A DNA stretch of 64,000 nucleotides. It comes from Pseudomonas frederiksbergensis. GTDB lineage: Bacteria > Pseudomonadota > Gammaproteobacteria > Pseudomonadales > Pseudomonadaceae. This document shows, piece after piece, positions 1-7,457 of this stretch. The first letter of the stretch is position 1; each line of letters begins with the position of its first letter. The position numbers and the translations under genes were made by a program. The stretch covers positions 4,456,501 to 4,520,500 of the forward strand of contig NZ_FNTF01000002.1 of assembly GCF_900105495.1 (NCBI RefSeq). The letters run 5' to 3'. Under the pieces are notes generated by a model that searched no databases, was not told where the DNA came from, and saw nothing but the letters and a program-made list of their open reading frames with translations.

Positions 1-87
1 ATCCGCGCAAATACCTGTCACCTCATACAAATACTGAGCGATGTTCTGGGTGAAGGAATCAAAGTTATCAATCAGTAATATTTTCAT
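1..87 (-). CDS. Glutamine amidotransferase component of a chorismate-amination synthase (TrpG/PabA type), 5'-end only
   Basis: Only the first 29 codons are in the window; the gene continues past position 1. The translation begins MKILLIDNFDSFTQNIAQYL, which contains the DNFDSFT signature at the N terminus of class I glutamine amidotransferases that feed ammonia to anthranilate synthase (TrpG) or aminodeoxychorismate synthase (PabA). The start ATG (85-87) overlaps the stop of the preceding chorismate-mutase gene in an ATGA arrangement, so the two are translationally coupled. Known family role: glutamine hydrolysis, with ammonia delivered to a chorismate-binding subunit. With a chorismate mutase directly upstream I infer the aminodeoxychorismate (PabA-like) branch rather than tryptophan synthesis, but the active-site region and the partner subunit lie outside the window. 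Confidence 0.82.
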   Translation of the reverse strand, partial: MKILLIDNFDSFTQNIAQYLYEVTGICAD

Positions 88-419
88 GAGGGTCGCCCCA
101 TGGCCAAACACTGATTGATCAGGACGTCTTCCTGAATACACGTCTCTTCTATAATCAGTTTGAATATCGACTCGGTGTATTCCGGCCTCAATCCTACCGC
201 TTCCGATCTAGTCTTGATCATATCGAGCACGTAGGAAATTCGTCCGGGTTGCATCATCGCAATGCCATGGACGGCTTTGAGTTCGGCAATGTCCATGCAC
301 ACTTTCATTCGCTCAGAAAGCAGGTCGACGACTTGCAAATTTATCGAATCAAGCCGCTCCCGCTGCGGCTGCAAAATGTTAGACGTGCCTGTCTGTGACA
401 ACTGTCCCTGTTGTTTCAT
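84..419 (-). CDS. AroQ-type chorismate mutase, possibly a 4-amino-4-deoxychorismate mutase (PapB-like)
   Basis: A small all-helical chorismate mutase domain fills most of the protein. Conserved positions are visible: the arginine in QRERLDSIN (helix 1), the arginine and lysine in SERMKVCMDIAELK, the MMQPGRI segment, and a C-terminal IIEETCIQED helix. The family rearranges chorismate to prephenate, and PapB-like members act on 4-amino-4-deoxychorismate in arylamine antibiotic pathways. The start is ambiguous. An upstream in-frame ATG at 482 would overlap the preceding gene by 20 bases, whereas the ATG at 417-419 has GGAG nine bases upstream, so I chose it (111 residues). It lies in an apparent operon with an alpha-oxoamine synthase and a TrpG/PabA-type amidotransferase, which argues for secondary rather than aromatic amino-acid metabolism. 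Substrate preference is inference. Confidence 0.8.
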   Translation of the reverse strand: MKQQGQLSQTGTSNILQPQRERLDSINLQVVDLLSERMKVCMDIAELKAVHGIAMMQPGRISYVLDMIKTRSEAVGLRPEYTESIFKLIIEETCIQEDVLINQCLAMGRPS

Positions 420-462
420 CTTTTGCATCTCCGTTAGCCAATTTCTGGAAGAGAGTCGCCAG

Positions 463-1734
463 TCAGGCGTGATCCCGCTCATTGATAGCCGGCGTCCATA
501 ATCCCCTGCTCGTCATCACCCCTAGAGCAGTCCCCAATAACTTAATGTCTTTGCAACTGTGGTCTGCTGAAATTGCAAAACGCAGCATCGCTTTGCCTTT
601 GGCAATGATTGGGTAAAACACCGGAAAGAGCAGCATGCCTTGGTCACGCAGGGTTCTCGCGGCCTGCAAGCCGGCTTCCTCTGTGTCAAAGAAGGCTCCT
701 CTGACAGGTGACTGAATACCTGCATTGAGCAACTGGTTGTCGGTGAGGGAATCTAAAAGGGCGACATTTTCCCAAAGTCGCCGTTGCAGCATATCGATCT
801 CTTCACTGAGATGGATTTTCACCGCGGCTACGTTTGCCGCCAACATAGGCACCATAATGGAATGACCAAATATCAGCGGATTGGCCAGGGTTCGGATAAC
901 TTCAACATCCCGTGGATCTGAAACTACGACAAAACCACCCGCGCCACCAAATGCCTTGGAGAGAGACCCTGCCAGAATAATATTTGCAGGTAATGAGTGA
1001 TCCACCGCTGAAAAGGCATATCCCGCACCATGACGTCCGACGATCGAAATACCATGAGCATCGTCTACGTATAGGTATCCCCGTGCCGATTCTAGCTGCC
1101 GAGATAGCTCGGCGATGGGTACAAGACCACTCATCGAACCGATTCCATCGATCAAGAGCACAGGAGTTTCACCTTTGTCGGTGCAAACTTTCAGCGCTGT
1201 AGTCATTGATTCTTGGCTGGTGGACTCAACTCTAGAAACAGGTCCGAACTGCTCCAAAACCCCCCTAAGTACCTGCATTGAAGCATGGGCGGTTTTGTCC
1301 ATCAGCCAGTGGATTCGTTTTTTGACCGGATACCCACTCAACGAACCACTCCCCAGCAACGGTAAAACACCTAAATGGACACTGCTGGTAGAAGTAAACA
1401 CCGCAACGCCGCAACCTCTGTAAATCTGAGCAAGCAACTCTTCCAGTTGAGGCAGGTAACTTGGGCGCATTGCGCTTCGAGAAGACGACAGGTGCAGTCC
1501 GGAAGTTTCCATAGCCTGGTGTGCGGCTTCGATCAATGCAGAGTGGGTTTCCAAGCCCAAGTACGAACAGGAAACAAACTCTGTGAATGTACCTCCGTCC
1601 TGCAAGGTAATGTGCTTACCCACACGACTCGCAACGGTAAAACCTGTAAGCCCTTCCTCGTAAGCCTTCGCCAGTGCACCGGTGGTGTTGCCGCGACGAA
1701 TGCTCATCCAGTCTTGTTTGGTTTGCACATCCAT
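463..1734 (-). CDS. PLP-dependent alpha-oxoamine synthase (8-amino-7-oxononanoate synthase / CqsA-like)
   Basis: A 423-residue fold-type I PLP enzyme. The cofactor site is clear: DDAHG at about 224-228 (Asp for the pyridine nitrogen, His stacking) and the Schiff-base lysine K260 in AGSLSKAFGGAGG. The family decarboxylatively condenses an amino acid with an acyl thioester to give an alpha-aminoketone; members include BioF, 2-amino-3-ketobutyrate CoA ligase, serine palmitoyltransferase and the autoinducer synthase CqsA. The start follows AGGAG with an eight-base spacer. It lies between a PrmC-like methyltransferase and a chorismate mutase on the same strand, and no bio genes are near, so biotin synthesis is unlikely. 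I infer it joins an aromatic amino acid (or its precursor) to an acyl group in a specialised metabolite. Confidence 0.85.
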   Translation of the reverse strand: MDVQTKQDWMSIRRGNTTGALAKAYEEGLTGFTVASRVGKHITLQDGGTFTEFVSCSYLGLETHSALIEAAHQAMETSGLHLSSSRSAMRPSYLPQLEELLAQIYRGCGVAVFTSTSSVHLGVLPLLGSGSLSGYPVKKRIHWLMDKTAHASMQVLRGVLEQFGPVSRVESTSQESMTTALKVCTDKGETPVLLIDGIGSMSGLVPIAELSRQLESARGYLYVDDAHGISIVGRHGAGYAFSAVDHSLPANIILAGSLSKAFGGAGGFVVVSDPRDVEVIRTLANPLIFGHSIMVPMLAANVAAVKIHLSEEIDMLQRRLWENVALLDSLTDNQLLNAGIQSPVRGAFFDTEEAGLQAARTLRDQGMLLFPVFYPIIAKGKAMLRFAISADHSCKDIKLLGTALGVMTSRGLWTPAINERDHA

Positions 1735-1756
1735 AGCTAAAGCTCCTTTCTGAAAA

Positions 1757-2608
1757 TCAATATGATTTGCATCCGATGGTCATTACTGAGCTGCCTGAGG
1801 CGTCAGACGCTTCCTTATCGATTACAGTTTGCGTATTTGTCAGCTGACTCTGTTTGAACAGTTCACGCACAGCTCTGGCCTGATCCTCGCCATGTTCAAT
1901 GACTAGCCAACCTTCACGACTAAGTAACTGGTTCGCGAGCGAGATGATTTGCCGTATCAGTTCAAGCCCATCGACCCCGGAATAGACCGATTCCCGTGGA
2001 TGGTGATCGCTCCACTCAGGCAACAACTCTTGGGACTGTGGGACGTACGGAGGATTAGCGACAATCAAACCGACCTGGTCTGTGAATCGCGTAAATGCCT
2101 GTTTGTCGCGAATGTCAGCCTGCAAGTGATTGACCTGCCCCCCCTTGCAGGCCAGTCGATCAATGTTGCGTTTGAGGTACTGCATCGCTATCTCATCAAA
2201 CTCCACACATGTCACTTTCAGATCCGGTCTGCGCCGTGCGATCGCCAAGCCAATCGCGCCGCTTCCGGCACACAAATCGAGAACACTTGCTCCCGGTCGC
2301 AGCGCAGCACTGGTCTCCAGCCACTTGTGAATGATTTGGCTGTGAGGACGGGGGATAAACACGCCGCTACCGACCACCAGCGGCATTTCGTCAAACTCCA
2401 CCATGCCAACAATATGCCCGAGAGGAATTCGGTTACAGCGCTCTTTAACCGCTAACATAAATTCATCGAGCGCACGGCTTTTATCCAACCGTTGGATATA
2501 GCGATCTATTAGACAACTCAAATCAGCTTCCAAGTCCCAAACACCAGACGCTTGCAACATGGCCCGCGCTTGACTAATAGCAAGATACTCACGATCCGTA
2601 AGACTCAT
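1757..2608 (-). CDS. PrmC/HemK-family NPPY N-methyltransferase in a biosynthetic operon
   Basis: A class I SAM methyltransferase of 283 residues. An IPRP segment (about 85-88) precedes motif I DLCAGSGAIG (111-120), and the catalytic NPPY is at 185-188. NPPY marks enzymes that methylate a planar nitrogen: the glutamine amide in PrmC, exocyclic amines in DNA methylases. True prmC sits beside prfA; this copy instead overlaps an amine-oxidase gene (ATGA at 2605-2608), and AAGGAG lies just before its ATG. A GTG six bases upstream is the alternative start. Because the operon also predicts a 4-amino-4-deoxychorismate route, an aromatic amine is an attractive substrate, but that is inference; release-factor methylation cannot be excluded from sequence alone. 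Confidence 0.8.
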   Translation of the reverse strand: MSLTDREYLAISQARAMLQASGVWDLEADLSCLIDRYIQRLDKSRALDEFMLAVKERCNRIPLGHIVGMVEFDEMPLVVGSGVFIPRPHSQIIHKWLETSAALRPGASVLDLCAGSGAIGLAIARRRPDLKVTCVEFDEIAMQYLKRNIDRLACKGGQVNHLQADIRDKQAFTRFTDQVGLIVANPPYVPQSQELLPEWSDHHPRESVYSGVDGLELIRQIISLANQLLSREGWLVIEHGEDQARAVRELFKQSQLTNTQTVIDKEASDASGSSVMTIGCKSY

Positions 2609-4038
2609 GACCACTCCTTGTAATACTGCGAAAGTCTTTTCAAAATTGACTTATACAGATAGGAGAATGCGACCAATTCCGGAGGAGGCGTAAACGACGG
2701 ATGCAAGTCATTTATAAGTTGTTCATAATTGCGCGACAGACCTTCATCCAGCAAAGGAAACCAGTAAGGTTTTATATCCCAACGATACTCATATCCTGTG
2801 GCAAACATCTGCTGTACCGTTTCCCTGACCGTATTCTCGCGGGCAAAGCCAGATAGCGGAGCACGTACAGGTTTGAAAGGGCTCAGATCTAGATCGGGAG
2901 TCTCTATATCGGTCAAGCAATTAGCTATATACCGCGCCAACAATGGTGATTGGTGCAGGCCGTCTCGATAGGTGCCTGTTGCGAGCCAAAGACCTTCGAT
3001 ACCGCACTCGCCAATCAATGGAAAACCGTCTGCCGGTATTGGTCTGTTGCCAACTTGTATGGAAATGATTTCAGCTCCGTGAAGGTCCAAGTTTAACTGA
3101 TCAACAGCACAGTCAAGCAAAAACTGAACATCCGATATGAGAGCCTGCTGTTTAGGCTGCTCGGAAATTATATTAGTGGCTCCCAGATACAGGACGCCGT
3201 CCCCACGAGGGACACAGTGCAAGCCGCACGCAAAAGCACGATTTGGAGTCCGTATGACAGAACTCGGCAACTCAATCCCTTCTGGCATTTTCACGAGAAT
3301 TGAAACGCCATATCCACTGAACAACGGTGGAATTTTCTTTACGAGTTCGTCGAAATCACTAAGCAGGTCTAAAGATTGAACGCCTGCTGCAATCACAACC
3401 TTTTTAGCCCATAGAGTCTCTCCATTGCATAACTCAATGCCGGTGACTCCCCCACCCTCAGCCAACACACGCAGGGCGTTCTCATTTTTCAGAGCGCCGC
3501 CCTCGGAGGTAAATGCAGCATCCAGCTTCTCCAGCAAAAGATGAGAATTCACGGAGTGCTCGTTTGGTATGTACAGCCCACGCAAAGGGCGAACCAGATG
3601 GTTAGGTTTCAGCCACTCAATTTTGCGTGGATCAACAATTTCGAACGGCTCACCATACTCACGAAGGGTTCTCTCGATGGTGTCGTAGTTAACGCTATCC
3701 ACCTCATCCATGCCGGCGGTGTTGAGCAGCACATGGGTCCCAATCGCGGTAAACAGCGAACTGGAATCACCTGAAGAAATTGCCAAGCGCTCCGCCCAAC
3801 TTGACCACAGGTGTTGAGCTTGTCGGTCCATGTCTAGTTTCAATCGACCAAAATCACTTGCCAGTAGGCCGCTTGTTACCTCCCCGAAACATCCATTCAT
3901 CGCGCCGGCAGCCCTTGACGCTGCATTTGTACGATCAGTCTCACCAACTCGGCAGACATTTAAACCACGCGTGGACAACTCATATGCGATTGACCCACCA
4001 ACTGCTCCTGCACCTACAACAATGACGTCGAACTCCAT
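2605..4038 (-). CDS. FAD-dependent amine oxidoreductase (DAO / glycine oxidase family) with a C-terminal extension
   Basis: The N terminus carries a Rossmann FAD site, VIVVGAGAVGGS (about 5-16), and the DAO-family C-terminal FAD contact appears as GNRPIPADGFPLIGECG and LWLATGTYRDG. Members oxidise secondary or primary amines (glycine, sarcosine, D-amino acids) with FAD, producing an imine. At 477 residues it is about 100 longer than ThiO or SoxB; the extra C-terminal part (from about 385) has no motif I recognise. It is the first gene of the minus-strand operon, is coupled by ATGA to the methyltransferase, and is preceded by the AT-rich leader at 4039-4591. The likely role is oxidation of an amine intermediate in the same pathway. 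Confidence 0.8.
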   Translation of the reverse strand: MEFDVIVVGAGAVGGSIAYELSTRGLNVCRVGETDRTNAASRAAGAMNGCFGEVTSGLLASDFGRLKLDMDRQAQHLWSSWAERLAISSGDSSSLFTAIGTHVLLNTAGMDEVDSVNYDTIERTLREYGEPFEIVDPRKIEWLKPNHLVRPLRGLYIPNEHSVNSHLLLEKLDAAFTSEGGALKNENALRVLAEGGGVTGIELCNGETLWAKKVVIAAGVQSLDLLSDFDELVKKIPPLFSGYGVSILVKMPEGIELPSSVIRTPNRAFACGLHCVPRGDGVLYLGATNIISEQPKQQALISDVQFLLDCAVDQLNLDLHGAEIISIQVGNRPIPADGFPLIGECGIEGLWLATGTYRDGLHQSPLLARYIANCLTDIETPDLDLSPFKPVRAPLSGFARENTVRETVQQMFATGYEYRWDIKPYWFPLLDEGLSRNYEQLINDLHPSFTPPPELVAFSYLYKSILKRLSQYYKEWS

Positions 4039-4591
4039 GTTTTGACCTCAGACAATTACCCGCGACGTAAGAAGAATCAACTTTTCTCGTTGGAAAACAG
4101 GAACACTTCTATAATTTCGTTACATTGCGATTCAACCGACTATTTGTTTCATATTGTATCTTTGAAATAATTCTACACATATTCAAATAGAGCTAAAAAC
4201 CTGACCCTCCGCTTTTAAAGCCACAGATTGCCCTGCTGACTTCTAAAAAACAGCAACCTATGAAAACTTACTTAGAGCTACATAATTAGTAAAAACAAAT
4301 ATTTCAAAAAAATAGACAACCACAGATTGTGTGAAAACTTAACTACCCTCCTAGCGATTAGAGCTTGGCAGTAGGTGAGCTGCAGCGATCGATAGCAGTA
4401 ATTTCCAGGCAGCCGCGTCCTCACCCAAAAGTGGGCGCCCCAAACAATCTCGGGCGTTTGCTTAAGTCACCACTCCGCGTTTTCACCCAGTCTTCGAGGC
4501 CTCTTTTGTTTATGAGCAGCTACGCTCGATAGATATCGCCCACGCTGTCCAACCGACAGAGCAATCGACCCGCCCAAGAGGAAGCGCACAG
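4039..4591. other. AT-rich gene-free divergent leader with short direct repeats
   Basis: About 550 bases separate two divergently transcribed genes. No open frame here has a credible ribosome site. The stretch from about 4100 to 4345 is far more AT-rich than the genome around it. Two 10-base words recur in the same order: ccacagattg at 4221 and 4320, and tgaaaactta at 4261 and 4332. This space must hold the promoter of the minus-strand biosynthetic operon and of the hydrolase gene at 4592; I could not pick out a convincing -35/-10 pair. The composition continues that of the operon and may mark the edge of acquired DNA. Confidence 0.5.
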
Positions 4592-5479
4592 ATGGCCCGT
4601 CTCACTGCCAAAGACTTTGCTCCGGAACTGCTCGAACTGTACGACTACTACGCCCACGGCAAGATCAACCGGCGTGAGTTTCTGGATCGGGCGGCATTGT
4701 TCACCTTGGGTAGCTTGACCGCCAGCGCGCTGCTCGCCGCCCTGAGCCCGAATTATGCGCTCGCCGAGCAGGTTGAATTTACCGACCCGGACATCGTTGC
4801 CGAGTACATCACCTATCCATCCCCCAAGGGCAACGGCCAGGTCCGTGGCTATCTGGTGCGCCCGGCGAAAGCCACCGGCAAGGTGCCAGCGGTGGTGGTC
4901 GTGCATGAAAATCGCGGGCTCAACCCGTATATCGAAGACGTCGCGCGGCGTGTGGCCAAGGCAGGCTTCATCGCCCTCGCCCCGGATGGCCTGACCTCGG
5001 TGGGCGGCTATCCCGGCAACGATGACAAAGGCCGGGAGTTGCAGGCGACCGTCGACCCGGAAAAGCTCATGAACGACTTTTTCGCCGCCATCGAGTGGTT
5101 GATCAAGCATGACGCGAGCAGCGGAAAAGTCGGTATCACCGGGTTCTGCTACGGCGGTGGTGTCGCCAATGCCGCGGCCGTGGCTTATCCGGAACTGGGG
5201 GCTGCCGTGTCCTTTTATGGTCGCCAGCCAGAAGCCAAGGATGTCGCCCGAATCAAGGCGCCAGTGATGCTGCACTACGGTGAACTGGATACACGCATCA
5301 ACGAAGGCTGGCCCGCCTATGAAAAGGCACTGAAAGCCGCGGGCAAGACCTATGAAGCGTACATCTACCCCGGCGCCAACCACGGTTTTCATAATGACTC
5401 CACGCCTCGATACGATGAGGCCGCAGCCAAGCTGGCCTGGGACCGGACGCTGGGGTGGTTTCGGCGGTACCTGGCTTGA
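4592..5479 (+). CDS. Exported dienelactone hydrolase family protein (YghX-like)
   Basis: An alpha/beta hydrolase of 295 residues with the dienelactone-hydrolase triad: C186 in GFCYGGG, D233 in YGELDTR and H264 in GANHGF. Before the domain, residues 27-60 show a twin-arginine-like NRREF followed by a hydrophobic stretch ending at ALAEQ, which suggests Tat export or membrane anchoring. The N-terminal 25 residues ([15 protein letters not shown]) are typical of the YghX subgroup. Known members open enol-lactones in chloroaromatic degradation; for YghX-like proteins the natural substrate is unknown. GAGGAAG precedes the ATG. The gene stands alone on this strand and converges with a carboxymuconolactone-decarboxylase-like gene. 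Confidence 0.85.
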   Translation: MARLTAKDFAPELLELYDYYAHGKINRREFLDRAALFTLGSLTASALLAALSPNYALAEQVEFTDPDIVAEYITYPSPKGNGQVRGYLVRPAKATGKVPAVVVVHENRGLNPYIEDVARRVAKAGFIALAPDGLTSVGGYPGNDDKGRELQATVDPEKLMNDFFAAIEWLIKHDASSGKVGITGFCYGGGVANAAAVAYPELGAAVSFYGRQPEAKDVARIKAPVMLHYGELDTRINEGWPAYEKALKAAGKTYEAYIYPGANHGFHNDSTPRYDEAAAKLAWDRTLGWFRRYLA

Positions 5480-5543
5480 TAGTGAGGTTGCTCGTCTGTT
5501 GCCAAATAGAGTTGGCGGTGCACCAAACAGTCGAGCAGGATCA

Positions 5544-5861
5544 TCACGTCTCAATCACATCGTCCGCCCAACTGATGGCCGCAACGACGGTAGGAAAACC
5601 GATCGTGCTGGTCAGGGCGATCAGCGTGTGACGGATCTGCTCTGGCGTGGCGCCCGCCTCCAGTGCCCGTCGGGTATGACTGTGCACTGCGCCCTCAGAG
5701 CGGATGGCCGCCGCGGCACCGAGCTGGATCAGCTGGACAACGATCTCTTCCAGGGGGCCGGTATGACGCACCGCCGTACCCAAGGCCTCCACGGCGGCCA
5801 GGTAATCCGGGTATTGCTGTTCGAGACGTTGGTAGGTGTTGTGCGCTTTCTTCTTTGTCAT
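5544..5861 (-). CDS. Carboxymuconolactone decarboxylase family protein (AhpD-like fold)
   Basis: A small all-helical protein of 105 residues. The PF02627-type core is visible: LVQLIQLGAAAAIRSEGAV, then HSHTRRALEAGATPEQIRHT and a TIGFPTVVAAI helix. The CxxC of redox-active AhpD members is absent: HSHTRRAL occupies the site with no cysteine, so peroxidase-reductase activity is unlikely. GAGGAAAC precedes the chosen ATG at 5859-5861; longer in-frame extensions upstream lack a family match. Members act in protocatechuate degradation or stress, often with unknown substrate. It is convergent with the dienelactone-hydrolase-like gene, but no other protocatechuate genes are nearby. Confidence 0.85.
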   Translation of the reverse strand: MTKKKAHNTYQRLEQQYPDYLAAVEALGTAVRHTGPLEEIVVQLIQLGAAAAIRSEGAVHSHTRRALEAGATPEQIRHTLIALTSTIGFPTVVAAISWADDVIET

Positions 5862-6073
5862 GTTTGTTTCCTCGCGTTGGAGGGCGATCAATTCGCATTT
5901 CTGCGTCCGAGTCATCAGGTTGCGATTGGCGAAACTTGCACACTGCAACAGTAGGCTACGCTTACAGCAGCTTATTGCACACGATGCTCGCGTCTGCAGG
6001 TTTTGGTTGGTTCTGGAGAGCGTCTGCAACAGCTATTTCAGACAGGTCCAAACCATTCACGCAGGACTACGTG

Positions 6074-7447
6074 ATGACCGAGCCCCTCCTCAGTTTTGAT
6101 CAACTCAAGCGTGCCGCCGCGTCCGGCGAGATCGATACCGTTCTGGTCTGCATGGTCGACATGCAAGGCCGGCTGGTCGGCAAACGATTCCAGGTCGAGT
6201 TTTTCATCGACAGCGGCCATGAAGAAACCCATTGCTGCAATTACCTGCTGGCCGACGACATCGACATGGAGCCGGTGCCGGGTTACGCCGCGGCCAGCTG
6301 GAGCAAAGGCTATGGCGACTTTGTGCTCAAACCTGACATGGCCACGTTGCGGCGGGTGCCCTGGCTCGAGTGCACGGCGCTGGTGCTCTGCGATGTGCTC
6401 GATCATCACCATCGGCGCGACCTGCCGCACAGCCCGCGGGCGATTCTGAAAAAGCAGGTTGAGCGACTGCGCGAGCGCGGTTACACCGGCATGTTCGCCT
6501 CGGAGCTGGAGTTCTATCTGTTCGACGAGAGCTACGAGGCGATCCACGAGCGCAATTACCACAAGCCGAAAACCGCCGGTCATTACATCGAGGACTACAA
6601 CATCCTGCAGACCACCCGCGAAGAGCCAGTGCTGCGGGCGATTCGCAAACATCTGCAGGCCAGCGGCATTCCCGTGGAAAACTCCAAGGGTGAATGGGGG
6701 CCGGGCCAGGAAGAGATCAACATCCGTTACGCCGATGCGCTGACCATGGCCGACCACCACGTCATCATCAAGCACGCCTGCAAAGAGATCGCGCAATTGC
6801 AGGGCAAGGCGATCACGTTCATGGCCAAGTGGCGCTATGACGCTGCCGGTTCCAGCAGCCACATCCACAATTCGCTGTGGGACAAGAACGGTAAAAAGCC
6901 GCTGTTCTTCGACGCCAAGGCGGAGTTCGGCATGTCGAAACTGATGCGCTCCTGGGTGGCCGGGCAGCTCAAGTACGCCAACGACATCACCTGTTTTCTC
7001 GCGCCCTACATCAATTCATACAAGCGCTTTCAGGCCGGCACCTTTGCCCCGACCCGGGCGGTGTGGAGTCGGGACAATCGCACCGCAGGTTTCCGTTTGT
7101 GCGCAGAAGGCAGCAAATCCATCCGCATCGAATGTCGCATTGGCGGTGCCGATCTCAACCCTTATCTGGCCTTCGCCGCGTTGATCGCTGCGGGACTGGC
7201 CGGTATCGACGAGAAGCTCAGCCTCGCGCCGCCCTTCGAGGGCGATGCCTACGTCGACGAACACTTGCCCGAGGTATCGAAGACCCTGCGCGAAGCCTGC
7301 GCCGCACTTCAGGGCTCGACCATGTTGCGCGAAGCGTTCGGCGATGAAGTGATCGACCACTACGTGCACACCGCCGAATGGGAGCAGAAAGAGTACGACC
7401 GGCGGATCACCGACTGGGAACTGCAGCGCGGGTTTGAGCGCTATTGA
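6074..7447 (+). CDS. Glutamine-synthetase-like gamma-glutamyl-amine ligase (PuuA/IpuC/GlnA4 type)
   Basis: A 457-residue member of the GlnA superfamily. The catalytic half is intact: the metal-binding acidic pair in ASELEFYLFD, GEWGPGQEEINI, the nucleotide-site histidine in HIHNSLWD, and the arginine cluster in TFAPTRAVWSRDNRTAGFRL. The N-terminal beta-grasp is present, but the adenylylation-loop tyrosine of housekeeping GlnA is not evident, as expected for the catabolic branch that ligates glutamate to an amine (putrescine, isopropylamine, ethanolamine). The ATG at 6074 has AGGA nine bases upstream; the frame is open well upstream but without family similarity. An aldehyde dehydrogenase, an iron alcohol dehydrogenase and an APC permease follow, which points to an amine carrying a hydroxyl group. 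The exact substrate is inference. Confidence 0.87.
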   Translation: MTEPLLSFDQLKRAAASGEIDTVLVCMVDMQGRLVGKRFQVEFFIDSGHEETHCCNYLLADDIDMEPVPGYAAASWSKGYGDFVLKPDMATLRRVPWLECTALVLCDVLDHHHRRDLPHSPRAILKKQVERLRERGYTGMFASELEFYLFDESYEAIHERNYHKPKTAGHYIEDYNILQTTREEPVLRAIRKHLQASGIPVENSKGEWGPGQEEINIRYADALTMADHHVIIKHACKEIAQLQGKAITFMAKWRYDAAGSSSHIHNSLWDKNGKKPLFFDAKAEFGMSKLMRSWVAGQLKYANDITCFLAPYINSYKRFQAGTFAPTRAVWSRDNRTAGFRLCAEGSKSIRIECRIGGADLNPYLAFAALIAAGLAGIDEKLSLAPPFEGDAYVDEHLPEVSKTLREACAALQGSTMLREAFGDEVIDHYVHTAEWEQKEYDRRITDWELQRGFERY

Positions 7448-7457
7448 GACCACCATC

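Noticed and set aside
1..4591. Possible genomic island with integrase or tRNA attachment site
   Set aside because: Composition is deviant, but no integrase, transposase, tRNA or flanking direct repeat is visible within the window.
4520..5554. Long minus-strand open frame (344 codons) opposite the dienelactone hydrolase gene
   Set aside because: It is the antisense shadow of a GC-rich gene with clear catalytic motifs; it has no family motif and no ribosome site of its own.
7434..7457. TTG start extending the aldehyde dehydrogenase by eight codons
   Set aside because: It would overlap the ligase gene and adds residues unlike the family; the ATG at 7458 is preferred, though its ribosome site is weak.
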